Source: Micromonospora_H sonneratiae
GTDB taxonomy: Bacteria > Actinomycetota > Actinomycetes > Mycobacteriales > Micromonosporaceae
Length of the DNA stretch: 64,000 bases
Assembly: GCF_042679305.1 (NCBI RefSeq)
Contig: NZ_JBHTMP010000019.1
Coordinates: 1-64,000, forward strand
Direction of reading: 5' to 3'
The notes under the pieces are model-generated. The model saw only the letters and a list, made by a program, of their open reading frames with translations. It searched no databases and was not told where the DNA came from. Shown piece after piece: positions 34,190 through 42,745 of the stretch. Made by a program: the position numbers and the translations under genes. Position 1 is the stretch's first letter, and each line of letters opens with the position of its first letter.

Positions 34190-35566
34190 TCAGGTGGCGG
34201 CCATCACCGCGTCGGACGCCTTGCGGGCGGCGATCAGCACCGGATCCCAGACCGGGGAGTACGGCGGTGCGTAGCCGAGATCGAGACCGGTCATCTCGTC
34301 CACCGTCATCCGGTTCCACAGTGCCACGGCCAACGGGTCGATCCGTTTGGCCGCCTCGGAACGGCCGACGATCTGTGCGCCGAGCAGCCGACCACTGCGC
34401 CGCTCGGCGAGCAGTTTGATCGTCATCGGCGCGGCTCCGGGGAAGTAGCCGGCGCGGCTGGTCGACTCGATCCGTACCGAGACGAAGTGGTACCCGGCGG
34501 CGGTGGCGTCACGTTCGCCCAACCCGGTACGCGCCACCTCGAGTTGGCACACCCGGGTCACGGCGGTGCCGACCACCCCGGGGAAGGTGGCGTACCCGCC
34601 GCCGATGTCGATGCCGGCGACCCGACCCTGCTTGTTGGCGTGTGTGCCGAGCGGAAGGTACGCCGGTTGGCCGGTCACCCGGTGGAAGGTCTCGACGCAG
34701 TCACCGGCTGCCCAGACGCCGTCCACCCCGATCACCCGCTGTCGTCGGTCGACCCGTACCCCGCCGGTCGGCCCGAGCGGCAGGCCCGCGGCGGCGGCCA
34801 GGGCGGTGTTCGGGCGTACGCCGAGGCCGAGGACCACCACGTCGGCCGGGATCAGGCCGTCGACGGTCTGCACCCCGGTGACCCGCCCGTTCGCGGTGGT
34901 CAGCCCGGTGACCTCGCATCCGGTACGGACGTCGATGCCGACCTGGGTCATCGCCTCGCGGACCAGCACCGCCATGTCCGGGTCCATCGCCGACATCGGC
35001 TGCTCGGACCGGTCGAGCAGGGTGACCGAGAGGCCCCGGTGGATCATCGCCTCGGCCATCTCGACCCCGATGTAGCCGCCCCCGACGACCACCGCCCGCT
35101 CGGGTCGGGGGCTGCCGTCGAGCCAGGCCAGCAGTGCCGAGCCCTCGTCGAGGGTCTGTACGCCGAAGACCCCGCCCGCGTCCGGCCGGGCCCATCCGGG
35201 GCTGGTCGGCGAGGCACCGGTGGCGTACATCAGCAGGTCGAACGGTTCGCGGACCTCGCCGCCACCGACCAGGTCGCGGGCGACGATCTCGCGTCGGTCC
35301 AGGTCGATGGAGGTGACCTCGTGGCCCAGGCGTACGTCGATCTGGTGCTTGCTGCGGAACGTGGCTGGATCCCGGGCAATCAGGGCATCCCGGTCAGCCA
35401 CCAGACCACCAACCCAGTACGGGATGCCACAGGCCGAGTATGACGTAAAGTGACCGCGCTCGAACGCGACGATTTCCAGATCGTCCGCTCCGCGGCTGCG
35501 TCGGGCCTGTGAGGCGGCGGCCATCCCGCCGGCGTCTCCACCAATCACGATCAGTCGTTGCGTCAC
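34190..35566 (-). CDS. CoA-disulfide reductase/NADH oxidase-like flavoprotein
   Basis: A pyridine nucleotide-disulfide oxidoreductase of about 458 residues. The FAD-binding GGDAGGMAAASQ (9-20) is present. The redox-active single Cys is in SACGIPY (Cys46), the hallmark of the CoADR/NADH-oxidase/peroxidase branch. The NAD-binding VVVGGGYIGVEMAE and AAGDC (second FAD motif) are clear, and a C-terminal dimerisation domain ends with DLGYAPPYSPVWDPV, carrying the tyrosine used by CoADRs. It would reduce CoA disulfide or low-molecular-weight persulfides with NAD(P)H. GTG 35566 has GGGGGAG ten bases upstream; ATG 35575 lies too close to it. Confidence 0.9.
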   Translation of the reverse strand: MTQRLIVIGGDAGGMAAASQARRSRGADDLEIVAFERGHFTSYSACGIPYWVGGLVADRDALIARDPATFRSKHQIDVRLGHEVTSIDLDRREIVARDLVGGGEVREPFDLLMYATGASPTSPGWARPDAGGVFGVQTLDEGSALLAWLDGSPRPERAVVVGGGYIGVEMAEAMIHRGLSVTLLDRSEQPMSAMDPDMAVLVREAMTQVGIDVRTGCEVTGLTTANGRVTGVQTVDGLIPADVVVLGLGVRPNTALAAAAGLPLGPTGGVRVDRRQRVIGVDGVWAAGDCVETFHRVTGQPAYLPLGTHANKQGRVAGIDIGGGYATFPGVVGTAVTRVCQLEVARTGLGERDATAAGYHFVSVRIESTSRAGYFPGAAPMTIKLLAERRSGRLLGAQIVGRSEAAKRIDPLAVALWNRMTVDEMTGLDLGYAPPYSPVWDPVLIAARKASDAVMAAT

Positions 35567-35614
35567 GCCAAGCATTCTCCCCCGGGCGTCGGCGGCGCGC
35601 CGGTCGGCGCTTTG

Positions 35615-35628
35615 CTAATGCGCATTAG
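35615..35628. promoter_or_regulatory. LacI-type operator 1, perfect 14-bp palindrome
   Basis: CTAATGCGCATTAG is a perfect palindrome with a central CG, the shape expected of a LacI-family operator, lying in the AT-richer gap between the divergent flavoprotein and LacI genes. A related site is at 35716-35729. Confidence 0.65.
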
Positions 35629-35668
35629 TCAGGGAACTTACCCGGAGCAAAGTTTGTCGTCCAGCTCT

Positions 35669-35698
35669 TGACAGCGGCCGGGCCGGGGCAGCAGTATC
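35669..35698 (+). promoter_or_regulatory. Candidate promoter of the LacI gene
   Basis: TTGACA at about 35669-35674 is followed after 18 bases by CAGTAT. It lies between the two operator-like palindromes, so a repressor bound to both could loop across or block it. The -10 match is weak. Confidence 0.4.
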
Positions 35699-35715
35699 CC
35701 AGGAACACCGAACTG

Positions 35716-35729
35716 GTTATACGTATTAG
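35716..35729. promoter_or_regulatory. LacI-type operator 2
   Basis: GTTATACGTATTAG matches operator 1 in 10 of 14 positions, keeps the dyad around the central CG, and lies about 60 bases before the LacI start. Spacing between the centres is 101 bases, close to a whole number of helical turns, compatible with looping. Confidence 0.6.
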
Positions 35730-35788
35730 CGCCACCGACCCCCTGTCGCCCCCTGACGCACCCCCCGTCGAGCCGAAGGACCCCACCC

Positions 35789-36925
35789 GTGACCCCTGCC
35801 CCCAGGCGCGTTACTCAGCGTGATATTGCCCGGCTGGCCGGCGTCAGTCAGGCGACGGTGTCCCTGGTGCTCAACAACCGGGCCGACAGCGAGGTCCGGA
35901 TCGCTCCCGAGACCCGGGAGCGGGTACTGCGCACCATCCAGGAAACCGGTTACGTGGCCGACCCGGTCGCTCGCCGGCTCGTCTCCCGGTTCAACCGGAT
36001 CATCGGCGTCTTCACGTACGAGCCCGCCTTCCCCAGCGCCAGTCGGGACTTCTTCCACCCGTTCCTGTTCGGCATCGAGGAGTACGCCGAGCGGGTCGGC
36101 TGCGACCTGCTGCTGTTCACCAGCGCCCCGGTGGTCGACGGGCGGCGGCGCATCTTCCACCAGGACAACCGGCTGCGCCTGGCCGACGGCTGCATCCTGC
36201 TCGGTCAGGAACTCGACGTGGACGAACTGACCCGGCTCAACACCGACGGGTACCCGTTCGTGGCGGTCGGTCGACGCGACGACGCGGGCGGCCCGGTGCC
36301 GTACGTCGGTGCGGACTACGCCGACGCGGTCCGGCAACTGGTCCAGCGCGCCCAGCGGTACGGCCACCGCCGGATGGCGTACCTGCGGATGGAGATGACC
36401 GCGGAGTCCGCCGCCGACCGCCGCCTCGGGTTCACCGAGGAGATCGGCGCAGCCGAGAGCGGTGCCGAGCTCGTCACCGACGGTCGGTCCGCCGACGAAC
36501 TGCTCGACCGGGTGCTGGCCGATGGCGCCACCGTCGCCTTCGTCGAGGACTTCGCCGTCGTGGTCGAGTTGGACCGGGCCGCCCGTCGTCGCGGCCTGGC
36601 CGTACCGGGTGACCTGTCGATCCTGGCGCTCGGCGACCCCACGGTCCCGGTGCCCAGCGACGTCGCCTTCACCGGCTTCCTCATCCCCCGCGAGGAGATG
36701 GGCCGGCAGGCGGTCGAGGTGCTGGTCTCGATGGTCAACGGCAGCGCCGAGTCGGATGGCGCGGGCGGGGCGGCCGGCGCGGGGACCGGCACCTACGGCG
36801 AAGAAAGCGGCGAAGAAACCAGCGCCGAAGACGGCGGAGAAACCGTACGACAGCGTCTCCTGCCGTGCGAACTGGTCGAGGGCAGCACCCTCGGCGCACC
36901 TGATCGGACGGTCCACCGCAGCTGA
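35789..36925 (+). CDS. LacI-family transcriptional regulator
   Basis: A 378-residue regulator. The N-terminal LacI HTH is clear (VTQRDIARLAGVSQATVS, about 8-25, followed by the hinge VARRLVSR). The periplasmic-binding-like effector domain follows (about 65-335). Near the C-terminus there is an unusual Gly/Glu-rich insertion of about 35 residues (about 320-355; AESDGAGGAAGAGTG and EESGEETSAEDGG) before the final LPCELVEGSTL. The gene is the first of the sugar locus, 29 bases ahead of the FAD oxidoreductase, and two palindromic sites lie upstream; autoregulation is likely. GTG start with AAGGA upstream. Confidence 0.92.
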   Translation: MTPAPRRVTQRDIARLAGVSQATVSLVLNNRADSEVRIAPETRERVLRTIQETGYVADPVARRLVSRFNRIIGVFTYEPAFPSASRDFFHPFLFGIEEYAERVGCDLLLFTSAPVVDGRRRIFHQDNRLRLADGCILLGQELDVDELTRLNTDGYPFVAVGRRDDAGGPVPYVGADYADAVRQLVQRAQRYGHRRMAYLRMEMTAESAADRRLGFTEEIGAAESGAELVTDGRSADELLDRVLADGATVAFVEDFAVVVELDRAARRRGLAVPGDLSILALGDPTVPVPSDVAFTGFLIPREEMGRQAVEVLVSMVNGSAESDGAGGAAGAGTGTYGEESGEETSAEDGGETVRQRLLPCELVEGSTLGAPDRTVHRS

Positions 36926-36954
36926 GCGGTGACCGGGCTATTGGAAGGAAGCAA

Positions 36955-38559
36955 GTGGCACAGATGCGTGCGGACGTCCTGGTCGTCGGCGGTGGGCTCG
37001 GCGGCGTCGCTGCCGCCCTCGCGGCGGCGCGGGCCGGCCGGTCCGTCGTACTCACCGAGGAGTTCGACTGGCTCGGTGGGCAGCTCACCAGCCAGGCCGT
37101 CCCGCCGGACGAGCACTCCTGGATCGAGCAGTTCGGGGCAACCGCCAGCTACCGGGAGTTGCGTAACGGGATCCGCAACTACTACCGGCGGCACTACCCG
37201 CTGACCGCCCGGTCGCGGGGGTGGACCGACCTCAACCCCGGTGCCGGTTGGGTCAGCCGGCTCTGCCACGAGCCCCGGGTGGCGGTCGCGGTGCTGGAGG
37301 AGATGCTGGCCCCGTACCGGGGGTCGGGGCGGTTGACCGTGCTCCAGCCGTATCGTCCGGTGGCGGCCGAGACCGACGGCGACCGGGTCGTCGGGGTCAC
37401 CGTCGCGCACCGCGACCGGGACGAGCGGATCGACATCACCGCCCCCTACATCCTGGACGCCACCGAGACCGGTGACCTGCTGCCGCTCACCGGCACCGAG
37501 TACGTGACCGGCTTCGAGGCCCAGTCCGAGACCGGCGAGCCCAGCGCGCCGGCGCAGGCGCAGCCGCTGAACATGCAGGCGGTCTCGGTCTGCTTCGCCC
37601 TCGACCACGTCGACGGCGACCACACCATCGACCGGCCGGCCAACTACGACTTCTGGCGCGACTACAAGCCGGACTTCTGGGGCGACCGACTGCTGTCCTG
37701 GCGGTCCCCGCACCCGCGCACCCTGGAGATCGTCGAGCGGAGCTTCACCCCGAACCCCGACGACGACCCGCTGAGCGTCAACGCCGACCAGCGGCTCAAC
37801 CCGGGCGACGGCAACCTGTGGACGTTCCGGCGGATCGCGGCCCGGCGCAACTTCGTCGACGGCGCGTACGCCAGTGACATCACCCTGGTCAACTGGCCGA
37901 TGATCGACTACTTCGAGGGTCCGGTCATCGACGTGCCGAACGCGTCCTGGCACCTCGCCCAGGCACGGGAACTGTCGTACTCGGTCCTCTACTGGATGCA
38001 GACCGAGGCACCCCGCCCCGACGGTGGCACCGGCTTCCCCGGACTGCGGCTGCGCGGCGACGTCACCGGCAGTGCCGACGGGCTGGCCCAGGCGCCCTAC
38101 ATCCGGGAGTCGCGGCGGATCCGCGCCGAGTACACCGTCGTGGAGCAGGACCTGTCGCTGGCCGTACGCGGCGACCGGGGCGCGGTGAAGTACCACGACT
38201 CGATCGGTGTCGGCATGTACCGCATCGACCTGCACCCCTCCACCGGCGGCGACAACTACATCGACGTCGGCTCCTGCCCGTTCGAGATCCCGCTCGGCGC
38301 GCTCATCCCGAACCGGGTGGAGAACCTCCTGCCGGCCGGGAAGAACATCGGCACCACCCACATCACCAACGGCAGCTACCGGCTGCACCCGGTGGAGTGG
38401 AACGTCGGCGAGGTCGCCGGCCTGCTGGCCGACTTCTGCCTGGAGCGGGGCGAGTCGCCGCGGGCGGTCCGCAACGACCCCGCCCTGCTGGCCGACTTCC
38501 AGGCGCGCGCCACCGCAGCCGGCGTGGAACTGCGCTGGCCCGAGATCGCGGGTTACTGA
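36955..38559 (+). CDS. FAD-dependent oxidoreductase (PF12831 type)
   Basis: A 534-residue flavoprotein with the dinucleotide-binding GGGLGGVAAALAAARAG at the N-terminus, a WLGGQLTSQAVPPDEH segment (FAD/substrate side) and a typical C-terminal GKNIGTTHITNGSYRLHP. These features place it in the FAD_oxidored family, whose members often accompany carbohydrate uptake genes and whose reactions are mostly unknown. There is no signal peptide. GTG 36955 is preceded by GGAAGGAAG. It lies 29 bases after the LacI gene and 79 bases before the solute-binding protein. It may oxidise the imported sugar or remove an unusual glycoside; this is inference from context. Confidence 0.85.
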   Translation: MAQMRADVLVVGGGLGGVAAALAAARAGRSVVLTEEFDWLGGQLTSQAVPPDEHSWIEQFGATASYRELRNGIRNYYRRHYPLTARSRGWTDLNPGAGWVSRLCHEPRVAVAVLEEMLAPYRGSGRLTVLQPYRPVAAETDGDRVVGVTVAHRDRDERIDITAPYILDATETGDLLPLTGTEYVTGFEAQSETGEPSAPAQAQPLNMQAVSVCFALDHVDGDHTIDRPANYDFWRDYKPDFWGDRLLSWRSPHPRTLEIVERSFTPNPDDDPLSVNADQRLNPGDGNLWTFRRIAARRNFVDGAYASDITLVNWPMIDYFEGPVIDVPNASWHLAQARELSYSVLYWMQTEAPRPDGGTGFPGLRLRGDVTGSADGLAQAPYIRESRRIRAEYTVVEQDLSLAVRGDRGAVKYHDSIGVGMYRIDLHPSTGGDNYIDVGSCPFEIPLGALIPNRVENLLPAGKNIGTTHITNGSYRLHPVEWNVGEVAGLLADFCLERGESPRAVRNDPALLADFQARATAAGVELRWPEIAGY

Positions 38560-38583
38560 CCCACGGAAAACGCAGCTACCGTT

Positions 38584-38630
38584 CAAATACCCCCGAATAC
38601 GGCTACATGCTGAAACACCCCCGAATAAGG
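38584..38630. repeat. Pair of 19-bp direct repeats before the solute-binding protein gene
   Basis: CAAATACCCCCGAATACGG (38584-38602) recurs as GAAACACCCCCGAATAAGG (38612-38630). The second copy contains the AAGG of the ribosome binding site. Repeat spacing is 28 bases. Possible regulator site or mRNA-processing signal inside the operon. Confidence 0.5.
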
Positions 38631-38638
38631 AGATAACC

Positions 38639-39922
38639 GTGAAGATAGGAAAGGGTCTGCGCGTCACCGCTGCCGCGCTGGCCGGCCTGGTCGGCCTCGC
38701 CGCCTGTGGCGGCGGGGACGATGCCGCCGACAGCGGCCCGGTCACTCTGCGGATGACGCTCTGGACCGCCAACGAGGCGCACCTCAAGCTGTTCAACGAG
38801 ATCGCCGACGAGTACAAGAAGACCCACTCGAACATCGCGGAGATCAAGTTCGACCCGCTGCCGTTCGACAACTACACCACCACGCTGACCACCCAGATCG
38901 CCGGCGGCAACGCCCCGGACCTGGCCTGGATCTTCGAGAACTCGGCGCCCGACTTCGTCTCCTCCGGCGCGCTGATGCCGCTGGACGAGACCCTGAAGAA
39001 GACCGAGGGCTACGGGTACGACGACCTGTCGCCGGCCACCCTCAAGCTGTGGCAGGACGGCGGGAAGCTGTACGCCTACCCGTTCTCCACCTCGCCGTTC
39101 GGTGTGTTCGTCAACAACGACATGCTCAAGAAGGCCGGTCAGAAGACCCCGGCCGAACTGATCGCCGCCGGCCAGTGGAACTGGACCAACGCCCTGGCCG
39201 CCGCCTCGGCCACCAACGCGTCGACCGGCAAGGCCGGCCTGGTGATCCGGGACTTCGACTACAAGGGCTGGGACAACCTCTCCACCTACTTCACCGGCTG
39301 GGGCGCCCAGGCGTGGAGCGCGGACGGCAAGAGCTGCGGCTTCACCTCCCCGGAGATGGTCGACGCGATGACCACCCTGCACAAGGCGATCTTCGTCGAC
39401 AAGGCACTGCCGGGACCGGGCACCACCGCCGACTTCTTCGCCGGTGAGGCGGCCATGACCGTCACCCAGATCTCGCGCGCCTCCCTGCTCAAGGACGACG
39501 GCTTCGCCTGGGACCTGGTCCCGTTGCCGGCCGGCCCGAAGGGCAACTACTCGGTGGTCGGCCAGGCCGGCATCGGAGTCATGAAGAAGAGCAAGAACGC
39601 CCAGGCGGCGGCGGACTTCCTGGCGTACTTCACCAACGCCACCAACTCGGAGAAGCTGGCCCAGTTCTTCCCGCCGCCGCGTCAGTCGCAGCTGACCGCC
39701 GAGACGCTGGCCAAGACGAACCCGAAGCTCAAGCCCGAGCAGCTACAGAAGGTCGTCATCGACGGCATCACCAACGGTGTCGTCAAGCCCAACCACGCCG
39801 GTCAGGCCGAGCTCAGCCAGCAGGTCCGGGCCGCACTCGACCCGATGTGGAAGCCGGACGCCGACGTCAAGGCGGTACTGGAAGGCGTCTGCACCAAGAT
39901 CCAGCCGTTGCTGGCGAAGTAG
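38639..39922 (+). CDS. Sugar ABC transporter solute-binding lipoprotein
   Basis: A 427-residue extracellular binding protein. The lipoprotein signal ends in a lipobox with Cys23 (LVGLAACGGG). The mature fold is that of family 1 solute-binding proteins (PDLAWIFENSAPDFVSSGALMPLD, FAGEAAMTV, and NYSVVGQAGIGVMKKSKN). GTG 38639 with AAGGAG upstream. It captures an unknown carbohydrate outside the membrane and passes it to the two permeases encoded next, 12 bases downstream. No ATPase is encoded in this locus, so a shared MsiK-type ATPase elsewhere would energise it, as is normal in actinobacteria. Confidence 0.93.
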   Translation: MKIGKGLRVTAAALAGLVGLAACGGGDDAADSGPVTLRMTLWTANEAHLKLFNEIADEYKKTHSNIAEIKFDPLPFDNYTTTLTTQIAGGNAPDLAWIFENSAPDFVSSGALMPLDETLKKTEGYGYDDLSPATLKLWQDGGKLYAYPFSTSPFGVFVNNDMLKKAGQKTPAELIAAGQWNWTNALAAASATNASTGKAGLVIRDFDYKGWDNLSTYFTGWGAQAWSADGKSCGFTSPEMVDAMTTLHKAIFVDKALPGPGTTADFFAGEAAMTVTQISRASLLKDDGFAWDLVPLPAGPKGNYSVVGQAGIGVMKKSKNAQAAADFLAYFTNATNSEKLAQFFPPPRQSQLTAETLAKTNPKLKPEQLQKVVIDGITNGVVKPNHAGQAELSQQVRAALDPMWKPDADVKAVLEGVCTKIQPLLAK

Positions 39923-39934
39923 GGACTCCCAGAC

Positions 39935-40921
39935 ATGTCCGAGACGGACACCGTGGCGGACCGGGCCGGATCCCGGTCCGCCACCGGGGGGCGTCGCGCC
40001 ACCCCGGGTGGACCACGACCGGCGGGTGAACGCCGGCCGTACTGGACCGCCCGGCGGCGGGACCAGCTCACCGGCTACCTGTTCATCACCCCGCAAATGC
40101 TCGGCAGCGCGGTCTTCGTGATCCTGCCGTTGATCCTGGTGGTCTGGTACAGCCTGCACGAGTGGAACGTGCTGGCCGGCACCTTCGACTACGTCGGGGC
40201 CGAGAACTACCAGGCGCTGGCCGACGACACCAACCTGCCGGGCGTACTGAAGGCCACCGGACTGTTCTCGATCGGGCTGGTGATCTTCAACCTCGCCCTG
40301 GCGTTGCTGCTGGCGGTGCTGCTCAACCAGCGACTGCGCGGCAGCATCGTGTTCCGCACCCTCTTCTTCTCGCCGGTCGTCGTGTCGCTGGTGGCCTGGA
40401 CCATCGTCTGGGGCTTCCTGCTCCAGGACAACGGTGGGATCAACGGGCTGCTCGACACGATCGGCGTCGACGGGCCGAACTGGCTGCGTGGTGAGACCAC
40501 CGCCATGCTCTCGGTCATCGTCGTACAGGTATTCAAGAACGTCGGCCTCAACATGGTGCTCTTCCTGGCCGCCCTACAGGGCGTACCGGCCGAGCTGTAC
40601 GAGGCCGCCGAGGTCGACGGGGCCAGCCGGATGCGCCAGTTCTGGCGGATCACGGTGCCGTTGATCAGCCCGACGATCCTGCTCACCTCGATCATCACGG
40701 TGGTCGGGTCGTTGCAGGTCTTCGCGCAGATCGCCGTGCTGACCCAGGGCGGACCGGGCACCTCCACCACCGTGCTCGTCTACTACCTCTACCAGCAGGC
40801 GTTCCAGTTCCACCACTTCGGCTACGGCGCCACGCTGTCGATCGCGCTCTTCGCCATCGTCCTCGCGCTGACCGTGCTCCAGTGGCAGATGCGCAAGAGG
40901 TGGGTCTTCCATGAATCGTGA
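39935..40921 (+). CDS. Sugar ABC transporter permease 1 (MalF type)
   Basis: A 328-residue inner membrane protein with about six helices and an N-terminal Arg/Pro-rich cytoplasmic tail. The EAA loop for ATPase docking is EAAEVDGASRMRQFWRITVP. It follows the solute-binding gene by 12 bases and overlaps the second permease by 11 bases. Member of the carbohydrate uptake transporter-1 family. Confidence 0.94.
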   Translation: MSETDTVADRAGSRSATGGRRATPGGPRPAGERRPYWTARRRDQLTGYLFITPQMLGSAVFVILPLILVVWYSLHEWNVLAGTFDYVGAENYQALADDTNLPGVLKATGLFSIGLVIFNLALALLLAVLLNQRLRGSIVFRTLFFSPVVVSLVAWTIVWGFLLQDNGGINGLLDTIGVDGPNWLRGETTAMLSVIVVQVFKNVGLNMVLFLAALQGVPAELYEAAEVDGASRMRQFWRITVPLISPTILLTSIITVVGSLQVFAQIAVLTQGGPGTSTTVLVYYLYQQAFQFHHFGYGATLSIALFAIVLALTVLQWQMRKRWVFHES

Positions 40922-41753
40922 CGTTTCGCGCCGGACCAAGCTGGTGCTCTACGGCGTACTGATGGTCCTGTGCATCCCGTTCATCTTCCCGACCTGGTGG
41001 ATGGTCACCTCGTCGCTGAAGCCGATCGCCGACATCTTCGCCTTCCCGCCGCAACTGTGGCCGACCGACGTCCAGTTCGACGCGTACCAGCGGGTGTTCG
41101 AGTTGCAGCCGTTCGAGCGGCAGTACTTCAACAGCCTCTACATCGCGCTGATCGTCACCGTCGGCACGTTGGCGGTCTCGGCGCTGTCCGGGTACGCCTT
41201 CGCGCGGATCCGGTTCCGGGGGCAGAACGTACTGTTCCTGGTGGTGCTGGCCGGCCTGCTCATCCCGAGCGAGGTCACGATCGTGCCGCTGTTCCAGATG
41301 TTCTTCAAGCTCGGTCTGGTCGACACCCACTGGCCGCTGATCCTGGTGCCGATCCTCGGCGCACCCAGCGTGCTGGCGACGTTCATCATGCGGCAGTTCT
41401 TCATCAGCCTCCCCAACGAGCTGGAGGAGGCGGCCCGGGTGGACGGGCTCGGCCGGTTCGCGACGTTCTGGAAGATCGCCCTGCCGCTGGCCCGGCCGGC
41501 GCTGGGCGCGGTCGCCATCTTCACCTTCCTGCACAGCTGGAACCTCTACCTCGAACCGATCGTGTTCCTCTCCTCGCCGGAGATGTTCACCCTGCCGCAG
41601 GCGTTGACGCAGTTTGTCGACGCGTACGGCGGTCCGATGTGGAACGTGCAGTTGGCGGCGGCCTCGATGACCGCGCTGCCGGTGCTGGCGGTGTTCGTCG
41701 TCGCACAGAAGCAGTTCGTCGAGGGTCTGGCACACACCGGTCTGAAGGGATGA
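40911..41753 (+). CDS. Sugar ABC transporter permease 2 (MalG type)
   Basis: A 280-residue permease with six predicted helices and the EAA loop EEAARVDGLGRFATFWKIA. It pairs with the upstream permease. The stop overlaps the start of the ROK kinase by four bases (ATGA), which shows that transport and phosphorylation are translated together. Confidence 0.94.
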   Translation: MNRDVSRRTKLVLYGVLMVLCIPFIFPTWWMVTSSLKPIADIFAFPPQLWPTDVQFDAYQRVFELQPFERQYFNSLYIALIVTVGTLAVSALSGYAFARIRFRGQNVLFLVVLAGLLIPSEVTIVPLFQMFFKLGLVDTHWPLILVPILGAPSVLATFIMRQFFISLPNELEEAARVDGLGRFATFWKIALPLARPALGAVAIFTFLHSWNLYLEPIVFLSSPEMFTLPQALTQFVDAYGGPMWNVQLAAASMTALPVLAVFVVAQKQFVEGLAHTGLKG

Positions 41754-42745
41754 GCACGTCGTATCCGCTCCATGTCGGCGTCGACATCGGCGGCACGAAG
41801 ACGCTCGCCGTGCTGGTGACCCCGGCCGGCGAGGTGGTGGGCCGCACCACGGCAGCCACTCCGGCCCGGCAGGGCCCGGCGGCGGTGCTGGACACCGCCG
41901 CCGGGCTCGCCGGGCAGCTTCTCGCCGACGAAGTCGGCACCGACCGGGCAACCGTCACCGGTGGCGACCGGGCACCTGCGGTCGGCGCTGACCGGGCAAC
42001 CGTCACCGTCGGGGTCGGCGCGGCCGGCACCATCGATCCGGCCAGCGGCGTCGTCCGGTACGCAACCGACAGCCTGCCCGGCTGGGCCGGCACCCCGATC
42101 GCCGACGAACTCACCGCCCGGCTGACCCGCGACCTGGGCAACCGGACGCGCCTGGTCCGGGTACGGGTCGACAACGACGTCAACGCAGCCGCCCTCGGGG
42201 AGACCTGGGCCGGTGCTGGACGGGGGCGGCGACACCTGCTGCTCGTCGCCGCCGGCACCGGCCTGGGTGGCGGACTGATCCGGGACGGCCGGGTCGAGCA
42301 CGGTGCCCGGGGCGGGGCCGGTGAGCTGGCCCATCTGCCGGTGCCCGGAGCCGAACAGCTGCGCTGCGGCTGCGGCCGGTACGGTCACCTGGAGGCGATC
42401 GCCTCCGGCACCGGGCTCGGGGCCGCGTACGAGCTGGCCACCGGGGAACGGATCAGTGGGCGGGTGGTGGCCGAGCGGGCACTGGCCGGGGACACCGCCG
42501 CAGAGGCGGTACTCGACCGGGCCGGCACGGCACTGGGCCGGGCACTCGCCGGCCTGGTCACCCTGCTCGACCCACAGGCCGTACTGGTGGCCGGTGGCGC
42601 GGCGGATGCGCTGCTGCCGGCTGCTGCCGCCGCGTACCCGGTTGAACTGCCCCCGGCCTGGGCCGACGTGCCGCTGCTACCCGCCGCGCTGGGCTCCGAC
42701 TCGGTTGCTGTCGGCGCGGCCCGACTAGCCATGGAGGACCTGTGA
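41750..42745 (+). CDS. ROK-family sugar kinase
   Basis: A 331-residue ROK protein without a DNA-binding domain, hence a kinase rather than a repressor. The ATP phosphate loop DIGGTKT lies near the N-terminus, and AAGTGLGGGLI and the ExGH-like ELAHLPV segment follow. The zinc motif reads CGCGRYGHLEA, with His where many ROK proteins have the third Cys. An in-frame duplication of 48 bases (28-nt units at 41933 and 41981) adds a TDRATVT/ADRATVT repeat in the N-terminal half. Placed directly before a NanE-like epimerase, it is most simply an N-acetylmannosamine or related amino-sugar kinase. Confidence 0.9.
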   Translation: MSTSYPLHVGVDIGGTKTLAVLVTPAGEVVGRTTAATPARQGPAAVLDTAAGLAGQLLADEVGTDRATVTGGDRAPAVGADRATVTVGVGAAGTIDPASGVVRYATDSLPGWAGTPIADELTARLTRDLGNRTRLVRVRVDNDVNAAALGETWAGAGRGRRHLLLVAAGTGLGGGLIRDGRVEHGARGGAGELAHLPVPGAEQLRCGCGRYGHLEAIASGTGLGAAYELATGERISGRVVAERALAGDTAAEAVLDRAGTALGRALAGLVTLLDPQAVLVAGGAADALLPAAAAAYPVELPPAWADVPLLPAALGSDSVAVGAARLAMEDL

